54,309 nucleotides of DNA, taken from contig CABUNR010000006.1 in NCBI GenBank assembly GCA_902492995.1, positions 1 to 54,309 of the forward strand, written 5' to 3'. The stretch comes from OMSK01 sp902492995 (GTDB lineage: Bacteria; Bacillota_I; Bacilli_A; RF39; UBA660). The notes under the pieces were generated by a model that saw only the letters and a list, made by a program, of their open reading frames with translations, did no database searches and was not told the origin of the DNA. Positions 16,439 to 23,512 of the stretch are shown here, piece by piece. Positions within the stretch are counted from its first letter, which is position 1. Each line of letters opens with the position of its first letter. A program made the translations under genes and the position numbers.

Positions 16439-17869
16439 ATGAAAAAGGATATTAAAAAGAATATAGTATTTAGCTTAGTATTATTTAGTATATGTATTTT
16501 AATATATTTATTATATTCTTTTATAATAAAACAAAGTTTTTTATTACCAAAAAACATTTTAGAAGAAATAGAATATAAAGAAGAATATAAAGATAAAAAT
16601 ATTGATATTAAATATGGTAATAAAATTTTAGGGTATAAAAAAGTATCAAATATAAAAATAATAAAACAAGATAAAATAAATACAACTAAACTTAAAACAT
16701 ATAAAATAGAATATGAAGCAAAATATAAAAACAAAAAAATTAAATTTATAAAAAAGATTAAAGTTGTAGATAAAACATCTCCAATTATAGAAGTTGATGT
16801 AAAAGAACCCCTAAATATATGTCCTGGAAGTGAATATGTAAATTTAAATGTTAAAGCAATTGATAACTATGATGGAGATTTAACCGAAAAGGTAGAAAAA
16901 AAACTAAAAGGAAATAAATTAGTTTTAAAAGTAACTGATTCAAATAATAATTCAAAAGTAAAAATAATAGATGTTTTATATAAAGATGTTGAAAAACCAA
17001 CTATTAAATTAAATGGAATTAATAATGAAAAAATATTATTAAATGAAAAATATATTGAAAAAGGTGCAACCGCATATGATAATTGTGATAAGGACATAAC
17101 TAAAAAAATCAAAATAAGTGGAAATGTTAATACAGATAAAAAAGGAATATATAAAATAAAATATGAAGTAGAAGATAGCAGTAAAAATAAAGTAGAAATA
17201 GAAAGAACTGTAGAAGTTGTAAATAAAAATAATATGAATAATGGGAAAAAAATAATATATCTTACATTTGATGATGGACCATATAAATATACAAATGAAT
17301 TACTTGATATATTAAAAAAATATGATGTAAAAGTTACATTCTTTGTAACAAATCAATATCCTTCATATAAGAATATAATAAAAAGAGAAAGCGAAGAAGG
17401 ACATGCTGTAGCTATACATTCATATTCACATAATTATAAAAAAATTTATAGCAGTTTAGATAATTATTTTAATGATTTAAATTTGATGAATGAAATTATA
17501 AAAAACCAAACTGGTTCATATACAACTTTGGTTAGATTACCTGGAGGAAGTTCTAATACAGTAAGTAGAAAATATAAAAAAGGTATTATGACTGATATAA
17601 CAAATGAACTTACAAATAAAGGATATACTTATTTTGATTGGAATGTTACAAGTGGAGATGCAGGTCAAACTACAAATACTAAGGTTGTAATTAATAATGT
17701 TGTAAGAAGTATGAATAGCAATAAAACCTTAGTAGTACTTCAACATGATGTAAAAAAATTTAGTGTTGATGCTGTTGAATCAATTATAAAAGAAGGACTA
17801 GCTAGAGGATATACATTTAAAGCATTATCTAGTGATTCATTTACATCACATCAACATATTAATAACTAA
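16439..17869 (+). CDS. Polysaccharide deacetylase with Ig-like (DUF5011) repeats
   Basis: A 476-residue exported enzyme that probably removes acetyl groups from peptidoglycan or another surface glycan. The N-terminal anchor helix is residues 7-27. A linker domain and two DUF5011-type Ig-like repeats follow (KTSPIIEV...KVIDVLY and KPTIKLNG...VEVVN). The NodB domain then begins with IIYLTFDDGP: the catalytic and metal Asp pair is in FDDGP, the metal histidines are in HSYSHN, and RLPGGSSN and the C-terminal LQHDV are conserved. The start is the ATG at 16439; an upstream in-frame GTG overlaps the binding site. Confidence 0.88.
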   Translation: MKKDIKKNIVFSLVLFSICILIYLLYSFIIKQSFLLPKNILEEIEYKEEYKDKNIDIKYGNKILGYKKVSNIKIIKQDKINTTKLKTYKIEYEAKYKNKKIKFIKKIKVVDKTSPIIEVDVKEPLNICPGSEYVNLNVKAIDNYDGDLTEKVEKKLKGNKLVLKVTDSNNNSKVKIIDVLYKDVEKPTIKLNGINNEKILLNEKYIEKGATAYDNCDKDITKKIKISGNVNTDKKGIYKIKYEVEDSSKNKVEIERTVEVVNKNNMNNGKKIIYLTFDDGPYKYTNELLDILKKYDVKVTFFVTNQYPSYKNIIKRESEEGHAVAIHSYSHNYKKIYSSLDNYFNDLNLMNEIIKNQTGSYTTLVRLPGGSSNTVSRKYKKGIMTDITNELTNKGYTYFDWNVTSGDAGQTTNTKVVINNVVRSMNSNKTLVVLQHDVKKFSVDAVESIIKEGLARGYTFKALSSDSFTSHQHINN

Positions 17870-17880
17870 TTTTAACAATA

Positions 17881-17918
17881 AAGACAAATATATATAATAA
17901 TAGTTTGTCTTTTTTTTC
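17881..17918 (+). terminator. Terminator after the deacetylase
   Basis: AAGACAAA (17881-17888) pairs with TTTGTCTT (17904-17911), followed by T-rich sequence. Confidence 0.7.
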
Positions 17919-17939
17919 ATATAATTAACTGGTGATAAC

Positions 17940-19183
17940 ATGTTTTATAAAAATATACATATTAGGATTAAAATGATTGGATTTCTAATAACAATGATGT
18001 TTTTTCTAGTAATAATAAAAGTATTTTATATCCAGGTAATAAGTTATAAGAAGTTAAATAAATTAGCAAGTTCACTATGGAATAGAAATCTACCAATTGA
18101 AGCTAATAGAGGAAAAATATATGATACAAACGGGAAAGTTTTAGCAGATAATAAAACAACTGTATCATTAGTATTAGTACCAAACCAAATAAAAAATAAA
18201 AAATTAGTATCAAAAGAATTAGCTAAAATATTAAATGTTTCATATGAAGAAATGTATAAACATGTTAATAAAAGAACATCCATGGAAAGAGTTCATCCAC
18301 AAGGTAGAAGATTATCATTTGATATAGCAGATAAAATAAATAATTTGAAATTAGATGGTGTATATTTAGTAAAAGAATCACAAAGATATTATCCATATGA
18401 TAAATTATTATCACATACATTAGGATTTGTTGGTATAGACAATCAAGGCCTTAGTGGACTAGAACTTACATATGATAAATATTTAACAGGAGAATATGGA
18501 TCAATAAAATATACAAGTGATGCTAAAGGAAATAAATTAAAGTTGGAAGAAAGTTATGAAAAACCACAAGATGGTATGAATATGACTTTAACAATAAATT
18601 ACGAATTACAAGAATCACTTGAAAGAGAACTAGATAATGCTGTATTAAAATACAATCCAGATCAAGCATTAGGTATTGCTATGAATCCTAAAACTGGAGA
18701 AATTCTTGCCATATCATCAAGACCAAATTTTTCACCTAGTAAATATAAAAATTACACAGTCGAACAAACAAATAGGAATTTACCAGTATGGATGACATAT
18801 GAACCAGGTTCGACATTTAAAATAATTTCCCTTTCGAGTGCTTTAGAAGAAAAATTAATAGATTTAGAAAATGATCATTACCATGATTTTGGGAGTATAA
18901 AAGTTGAAAATGCAAGAATCAAATGTTGGAAACATGGTGGACATGGAAGTCAAACATATTTGCAAGTAGTGGAAAATTCTTGTAATCCAGGTTTTGTAAC
19001 AATAGGACAAAAACTTGGAAAAGAAAAATTATTTAGTTATATAAACAAATTTGGATTTGGTAAAAAAACGGGAATAGATTTAAATGGAGAAAGTACAGGA
19101 ATACTTTTCAGTTTAGATAAAGTAGGACCAGTAGAACTTGCTACAACAGCATTTGGTCAAGGTGTATCAGTAACACCAATACA
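17940..19183 (+). pseudogene. SpoVD/FtsI-type penicillin-binding protein, 5' part (interrupted by the element)
   Basis: This is the first two-thirds of a class B penicillin-binding protein, which cross-links septal or spore-cortex peptidoglycan with a SEDS partner. A signal-anchor helix (residues 9-31), the dimerisation domain and the start of the transpeptidase domain are present: SxxK in GSTFKI (about residue 291) and SxN as SCN (about 346). The KTG motif and PASTA domain are on the other side of the insertion. In place, the frame runs four codons into the element and stops (frame end 19196), giving a protein without KTG that should be inactive. Joining 17940-19183 to 33016-33679 gives exactly 636 codons including the stop. 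The neighbours mraY and spoVE/ftsW support the identity. Confidence 0.9.
19179..19183. other. Left junction core (ATACA)
   Basis: The 5-bp crossover core is shared with 33011-33015. Left of it is PBP sequence, right of it the element. The restored attB reads through the PBP codons for TPIQQITAV. Confidence 0.88.
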
Positions 19184-19291
19184 CCTTACTGTCTAATAAA
19201 TGATACCTTTAGTATAACTAGAGGAATTACTAGTAAATATGCGAAAAAGTATGATGTTGAGTTTATTTATAATTGTTTTATAAAAATATAG
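19184..19291 (+). other. Displaced 3' end of the recombinase gene (attP-encoded tail)
   Basis: Read in the frame set by the right-junction codons (CAT ACA), this stretch is open for 35 codons (PYCLINDTFSITRG at the start, FIYNCFIKI at the end) to a TAG at 19289-19291. In the circular element the recombinase gene would run across attP into it. It has no start of its own. Confidence 0.8.
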
Positions 19292-19297
19292 ATAAAT

Positions 19298-19318
19298 GCA
19301 CAGAAATGTGCGTTTTTT
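19298..19318 (+). terminator. Short hairpin with GAAA loop and T-run
   Basis: GCACA-GAAA-TGTGC followed by GTTTTTT. It lies just after the displaced recombinase tail, so it would end the recombinase transcript in the circular form, and it precedes the KAP gene. Confidence 0.55.
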
Positions 19319-19357
19319 CGTGGTATAATATTGATAATTAAAGGGAGTGGTAATTAT

Positions 19358-20662
19358 ATGAAAAAGTATGAATTAGAGTTAACTGAAGATAATATAAAAA
19401 AAACGATTGAAAGTAATATATTGGGTAGAAATGCTAATTTAGTAATGTTGGGTAAAATGCTTTTAAATCAAAATGAAAATGTTATGATTTCATTAGATGG
19501 AACTTGGGGATCCGGAAAGACATTTTTTATTAAACAATTTGAATATTTAATAAAGAATATAGATAAATTTCCAGACAATAAAGTATTTGTTGAAACCAAT
19601 AAAGAAGTATTTAGAAAATTAAAAGATAATAATTTAGTTATTTACTATAATGCTTGGCAAAATGATGATCATGATGACCCTCTAGAATCAATCATGTATG
19701 CTATTTTAAATGAATTTCCTAATCAAAAGAAACAGTTAATTGATTTTAAGGAATACAAAAAGATTGTTAAAGGATTTATATGGGATGTAATAAGGGTTGC
19801 TAGTCTTGAAACAATAGATATGAAACATTTTGATGAAATGAAAAGTTATGAAGATATTACTTCGTCTATTATTACTGTTGAGGAGAAGAAAGATTCATTT
19901 AATAAATTAGTTAATGAAATTTTAACTGATAATCAAAGATTAATTCTAATTGTTGATGAATTGGATAGATGTAAACCAACTTTTGCGGTTAAAATGTTAG
20001 AAACTTTAAAACATTTTTATGATAATGATAAAATTACAATTATTGTAGTAACAAATAATAGTGAACTATCACACACCATTAAAAAGTTTTATGGCTATGA
20101 ATTTGATGGGTGTGGGTATTTAAATAAATTTTATGATGCTGTAATTAGTCTAGAAATTAAAGATATTAAACATTATTTACAAAATCAATTGAATTTTTGT
20201 AATAGAACTTATCTTCCTTATGATATGTCATATTTAATACTTAAATATTATAATTTTTCACTTAGGGAATGTAATAAGTTTATTACTATATATAACTTAC
20301 TTAGTAGTTATATAGAAACTGAGTCCGATTTTCATAGAAATGAAAATTATGTATTTTCGAGTATCTTATTGCCTTTAGCAATAGCTTTAAAAATTAAACA
20401 TATAGATTTATATCAACAATTTATGAATAATAAAGGAGATAATATTATAAGAGAATTTATAAAAGGTAGTGAAACAGATAAAGAAATGATTGATTGGATA
20501 AAAGAATTACTTGGTAATCCTGAACGAGATTATATTGATGTAATTATCGGTTATTATAAGCAAATATTTGATAAAAATAATTCTATTTATAGAATGAATT
20601 TTCATGATGCAATATCTTTATTAGGAACAAGACTTCAAATTGAAGATAATTCAAATGAATAA
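19358..20662 (+). CDS. KAP-family P-loop NTPase
   Basis: A 434-residue protein with Walker A GTWGSGKT (about residue 50), YYNAWQNDDHDDPLESIMYAIL after it, and Walker B RLILIVDELDRCKP (about residue 200). These are the hallmarks of KAP NTPases, several of which act in phage exclusion or are carried on mobile elements. No membrane insert is evident between the motifs, unlike many KAP proteins. It is the first gene of the element's cargo, with GGGAGTGG before the ATG and a TATAAT-like -10 at 19324. Anti-phage or maintenance functions are both possible. Confidence 0.8.
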   Translation: MKKYELELTEDNIKKTIESNILGRNANLVMLGKMLLNQNENVMISLDGTWGSGKTFFIKQFEYLIKNIDKFPDNKVFVETNKEVFRKLKDNNLVIYYNAWQNDDHDDPLESIMYAILNEFPNQKKQLIDFKEYKKIVKGFIWDVIRVASLETIDMKHFDEMKSYEDITSSIITVEEKKDSFNKLVNEILTDNQRLILIVDELDRCKPTFAVKMLETLKHFYDNDKITIIVVTNNSELSHTIKKFYGYEFDGCGYLNKFYDAVISLEIKDIKHYLQNQLNFCNRTYLPYDMSYLILKYYNFSLRECNKFITIYNLLSSYIETESDFHRNENYVFSSILLPLAIALKIKHIDLYQQFMNNKGDNIIREFIKGSETDKEMIDWIKELLGNPERDYIDVIIGYYKQIFDKNNSIYRMNFHDAISLLGTRLQIEDNSNE

Positions 20663-20669
20663 TCGTTTA

Positions 20670-20721
20670 AATGTTACTTTTAAAACTAAAATATCAAAAT
20701 AATAATTAAATAAGTAACATT
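20670..20721 (+). terminator. Inverted repeat after the KAP gene
   Basis: AATGTTACTT (20670-20679) and AAGTAACATT (20712-20721) are perfectly complementary around an A-rich 32-base loop. A second inverted repeat (TTTTTTAGGAA/TTCCTAAAAAA, 20739-20749 and 20763-20773) follows, with A/T tails. Together they isolate the KAP gene from the next unit. Confidence 0.45.
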
Positions 20722-20817
20722 AATACAATTAATTGACATTTTTTAGGAATATTAATTAGTTTTTCCTAAAAAATAAAAATGATTTGTTTTAATAGTTAAA
20801 GAAAAATGTAAGTGTAA

Positions 20818-20846
20818 TTTACAAAATGATTAAAGTATGATATATT
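20818..20846 (+). promoter_or_regulatory. Promoter of the leader peptide/deaminase operon
   Basis: TTTACA, 17 bases, TATATT, about 30 bases before the leader peptide's ribosome binding site. Confidence 0.6.
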
Positions 20847-20884
20847 ATAAGTGTAAATTATTCAAAGAAAGGAGCGTGATTAAG

Positions 20885-20950
20885 ATGAAAAATTTACAAG
20901 TTATTAATAATGCAGAATTAATCACTACTCCTAATTTGTTAAACTTTTAG
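20885..20950 (+). CDS. 21-residue regulatory leader peptide
   Basis: The ATG follows AAAGGAG. The peptide begins MKNLQVINNAEL and ends NLLNF. Its codons 9-13 overlap the 5' arm of an antiterminator, and an intrinsic terminator lies 26 bases after its stop. This is the architecture of ribosome-mediated attenuation upstream of antibiotic-resistance genes. The peptide resembles no enzyme and is probably made only to stall or release ribosomes. Confidence 0.7.
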   Translation: MKNLQVINNAELITTPNLLNF

Positions 20951-21001
20951 GAATATTCTTTTAGATTATAGAATTAATTCTGCATAATGCAGAATTTTTT
21001 T
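20910..21001 (+). promoter_or_regulatory. Attenuator: antiterminator versus terminator
   Basis: Terminator: AATTCTGCA (20976-20984) pairs with TGCAGAATT (20988-20996) around TAA, followed by a T-run. Antiterminator: ATGCAGAATTAAT inside the leader peptide gene (20910-20922) pairs over 13 bp with ATTAATTCTGCAT (20973-20985), consuming the terminator's 5' arm. The two are mutually exclusive, so ribosome position on the leader should decide readthrough into the deaminase gene. Confidence 0.78.
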
Positions 21002-21018
21002 GTTAGGAGGATATTGAA

Positions 21019-21774
21019 ATGATAATGAAATTAAATATTAATGATAGAGCAGCTCTAGCTATTAAGAATAATACTAAGAGAGTAGAAATTAGAGCAAACA
21101 AAGAAAATAGTGATCATGATTATAGTAAATTAAAAGAAAATGATATTATAGAATTTACTAGTAATGATTTAGGAGTATTTTATGTTAAAGTTAAAGAAGT
21201 AAATCATTATGATTCATTAGAAGAATTATTTACTTTAGAGGGTACAAGATATACAACTTCATCTACTAATGATAAAGAAGAAGCAATTAAAAATGTAAGC
21301 AAATTAGATGGATATCAAGAAGCTATTAAGAAAAATGGTGTATATGCTATTCATATAGAATATTTATATAGTGAAAACACTATTTGGGAAGAATTATATG
21401 AAAAAGCTAAGAATGTAAGAAATCCAAGAGATGTGTCAGGTATGATTAGTGCAGGACAAGTTGGAGCAGCAATACTTACTAAAAATCATAATATTTATAC
21501 AGGGGTATGTATTGATACAGCATCAACATTAGGAATGTGTGGAGAACGTAATGCTATTGCTAATATGATTACGAATGGAGAAAATGAAATTATAAAATTA
21601 GTATGTGTTGATTCTAAAGGTAATGTTGGATCACCTTGCGGTGCTTGTAGAGAATATATGATGCAACTTTCTAAGAATAGTAAGGATATTGAGATACTAA
21701 AAGATATTGATACTAAAGAAATAGTAAAACTAGAAGAATTAATACCTGATTGGTGGGGTAAGACACGTGTATAA
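21019..21774 (+). CDS. ASCH domain fused to a cytidine-deaminase-like enzyme
   Basis: A 251-residue fusion. Residues 1-115 look like an ASCH domain (RAALAIKNNTKRVEIRANK and IIEFTSND), a nucleic-acid or nucleotide-binding fold. Residues 120-251 are a zinc cytidine deaminase: GMCGERNAIANMI has the zinc Cys and catalytic Glu, and SPCGACREYM the CxxC pair, ending in LEELIPDWWG. This Cys-type motif is shared by cytidine deaminases and blasticidin S deaminases. The attenuator upstream and two acetyltransferases downstream favour inactivation of a nucleoside antibiotic over routine salvage. That is inference. Confidence 0.8.
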   Translation: MIMKLNINDRAALAIKNNTKRVEIRANKENSDHDYSKLKENDIIEFTSNDLGVFYVKVKEVNHYDSLEELFTLEGTRYTTSSTNDKEEAIKNVSKLDGYQEAIKKNGVYAIHIEYLYSENTIWEELYEKAKNVRNPRDVSGMISAGQVGAAILTKNHNIYTGVCIDTASTLGMCGERNAIANMITNGENEIIKLVCVDSKGNVGSPCGACREYMMQLSKNSKDIEILKDIDTKEIVKLEELIPDWWGKTRV

Positions 21775-21795
21775 AAATAGAAAGGAATATGTTAA

Positions 21796-22413
21796 ATGAA
21801 TTTAATCGGTAGTAGAACTATAGAAACTGAAAGATTAATTTTAAAAAGTTCTAAGATAGAAGAGCAAAAAAGATTGTGGGAGATACTAATGATACCAGAA
21901 GTAAATAAATGGTATTTAACAGGTGCTAAAAAGCATACAAATAATCCTAGTCACTGGACTTGGGATAATCAGGAAAAATTTTATAAATCTAAAGTCGATA
22001 AAGCAGATAATAATGATGTATTTGTATGGAGTGTGTTTTTAAAACCGGAATATACAAATAGTGGTTATGAAGAAGTAATAGGGCAAGTATCTGCTCAAGA
22101 AAATGGAGAGGATATTACTATTCGTGATGTTGGTTGGTATATGGATCCTGCTTATCAAGGAAAAGGCTATGCAACAGAAGCTGCAAAAGCAATGATAGAT
22201 TATATGTTTAATGAAGTAGAAATAAACGGTATTTCTTCTGGTGCTGTAAAAGATAATTTAGCGTCTTGTAAAATATTTGAAAAATTAGGATTTAATAAGA
22301 TTGGTGAAATAGAAGAAGAATCACCTTATACATTTTATAATGGAATATTAACTTTTTCTAAATATGGATTGACAAGAGAGTGTTATTTTAATAATGAAAA
22401 TAATAGAATATGA
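21796..22413 (+). CDS. GNAT acetyltransferase, RimJ/RimL type
   Basis: A 205-residue protein beginning with the RimL-like IETERLILKSSKIEE. The acetyl-CoA loop is in WYMDPAYQGKGYATEAAKAMIDYMF, and NLASCKIFEKLGF is the motif B end. It probably acetylates an amine on a small molecule or protein. The next gene starts inside its last 20 bases, so the two are coupled. Its position behind the deaminase suggests a resistance cassette. Confidence 0.82.
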   Translation: MNLIGSRTIETERLILKSSKIEEQKRLWEILMIPEVNKWYLTGAKKHTNNPSHWTWDNQEKFYKSKVDKADNNDVFVWSVFLKPEYTNSGYEEVIGQVSAQENGEDITIRDVGWYMDPAYQGKGYATEAAKAMIDYMFNEVEINGISSGAVKDNLASCKIFEKLGFNKIGEIEEESPYTFYNGILTFSKYGLTRECYFNNENNRI

Positions 22414-22882
22414 AGATAAATATCTAGAAGATGTTAAAGATTTATTAGTTGAACTAGAAGAATATATTGTATCAATTGATAAAGATAATTTAGATAAACT
22501 ACATCCAGAATATAGAGAGAAGATGGCTATTTTAGATTTAGAAGAAGTTAAAAATAATGATGGTAAATGCTATATAGCAATTGAAAATGATAAAGCAGTA
22601 GGATTAATTATGGGAACAATAATTAAATTTGATGAGTATGATTATTTAGATTATAAATGTCCTAAAGAAGGGGAAATAACTGAATTAATAGTTTCTAAAA
22701 ATGTAAGAAGTAAGGGCATAGGAAATATGCTTATGAATAAAATGGAAGAATATTTTAAATCAGCAGGATGTGAATATATTTTAGTAGATGTATTTGCTTA
22801 TAATGAAAATGCCATTAAATTTTATGGTAAAAATGGTTATCATGCTAGAATGCATACAAAGATAAAGAAGATTGGAGATTAA
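22394..22882 (+). CDS. GNAT acetyltransferase
   Basis: A 162-residue GNAT fold protein. IAIENDKAVGLIMG is the central strand pair, ITELIVSKNVRSKGIGNMLMNKMEEYF carries the RxxGxG acetyl-CoA loop, and NENAIKFYGKNGY is the C-terminal motif. Sequences like this include aminoglycoside and other drug acetyltransferases, but the substrate cannot be read. Start overlaps the previous gene by 20 bases and lacks a strong binding site, suggesting coupling. Confidence 0.82.
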   Translation: MKIIEYEDKYLEDVKDLLVELEEYIVSIDKDNLDKLHPEYREKMAILDLEEVKNNDGKCYIAIENDKAVGLIMGTIIKFDEYDYLDYKCPKEGEITELIVSKNVRSKGIGNMLMNKMEEYFKSAGCEYILVDVFAYNENAIKFYGKNGYHARMHTKIKKIGD

Positions 22883-22883
22883 T

Positions 22884-23261
22884 ATGACATTTAAAGAATT
22901 TTATATATCAGATAAAAATGGTAAAAGTAATTGTGTGATAAGAAGTTTATGTAAGATTTTAAATAAAGAATATAATGATGTTTATAATGACTTATGCAAA
23001 ATTGCTGAAGATTTAAAGTGTGATTCATTTAATGATATACCAGTATTTGAAAAATATATGGAAGATAATAATATTTTTAATATTGATTATGATAAAGATA
23101 TTATGATTAAAGATTTAAATTTGAATGATAATTCATATATTGTGTTTTGTTGGAATAAGAAAGATTATTATCATATGATTCCAATTATTGATAATGTTAT
23201 ATATGATAAAAACTCTGATTGTATGAATTTATATGTTATATCTATTTATAGAAAAAAATAA
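22884..23261 (+). CDS. Small protein with possible Cys-His-Asp (papain-like) triad
   Basis: A 125-residue protein I do not recognise by name. GKSNCVIRSLCKILN places a Cys at the start of a helix, and DYYHMIPIIDNVIYDKNSD places a His strand followed by Asp. This is the order of papain-like cysteine peptidases such as the C39 or BtrH-like folds. The ATG at 22884 has GGAG upstream; it is the last gene of the deaminase operon. It could be a peptidase, acyltransferase or inactive relative. Confidence 0.5.
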   Translation: MTFKEFYISDKNGKSNCVIRSLCKILNKEYNDVYNDLCKIAEDLKCDSFNDIPVFEKYMEDNNIFNIDYDKDIMIKDLNLNDNSYIVFCWNKKDYYHMIPIIDNVIYDKNSDCMNLYVISIYRKK

Positions 23262-23276
23262 AATATATCAAAATAC

Positions 23277-23305
23277 TTGATTTTTATTAAAAAAAGTAGT
23301 ATATT
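23277..23305 (+). promoter_or_regulatory. Promoter of the 41-residue peptide gene
   Basis: TTGATT, 17 bases, TATATT, with the ribosome binding site GAAAGGGGG starting 16 bases later. Confidence 0.65.
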
Positions 23306-23336
23306 AACGATAATTATTTTGAAAGGGGGATTATAT

Positions 23337-23462
23337 ATGAATTGTTTAAATACTTTTTTCAAATATTTTGGTAAAACAATTGATATGTTAAAATCATGCT
23401 GTTTAGATATGATGATTTTTTCTGACCTTTCAAATAAAATATTAGTAGATGAAGCGCGTTAA
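23337..23462 (+). CDS. 41-residue Cys-containing peptide (candidate precursor or leader)
   Basis: It has its own promoter, a strong ribosome binding site and a strong terminator whose 5' arm contains its stop codon. It starts MNCLNTFFKYFGK, has a central MLKSCCLDMM with adjacent cysteines, and ends NKILVDEAR. It has no hydrophobic signal. A highly transcribed short gene ahead of a leaky terminator and biosynthetic genes is typical of RiPP precursors. It might instead be a leader peptide attenuating the Rel-like gene behind it. Confidence 0.55.
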   Translation: MNCLNTFFKYFGKTIDMLKSCCLDMMIFSDLSNKILVDEAR

Positions 23463-23491
23463 TTTCTTGTGTAGAAATTTGCGCGCTTTTT
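23452..23491 (+). terminator. Strong terminator between the 41-residue peptide and rel-like gene
   Basis: The stem AGCGCG...CGCGCT continues through one wobble and one mismatch into AATTTCT/AGAAATT, about 15 bp in all, then TTTTT. No second promoter is obvious before the Rel-like gene at 23513, so downstream expression may depend on readthrough. Confidence 0.75.
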
Positions 23492-23512
23492 ATTTTGTTG
23501 GAGGTGTAATAT

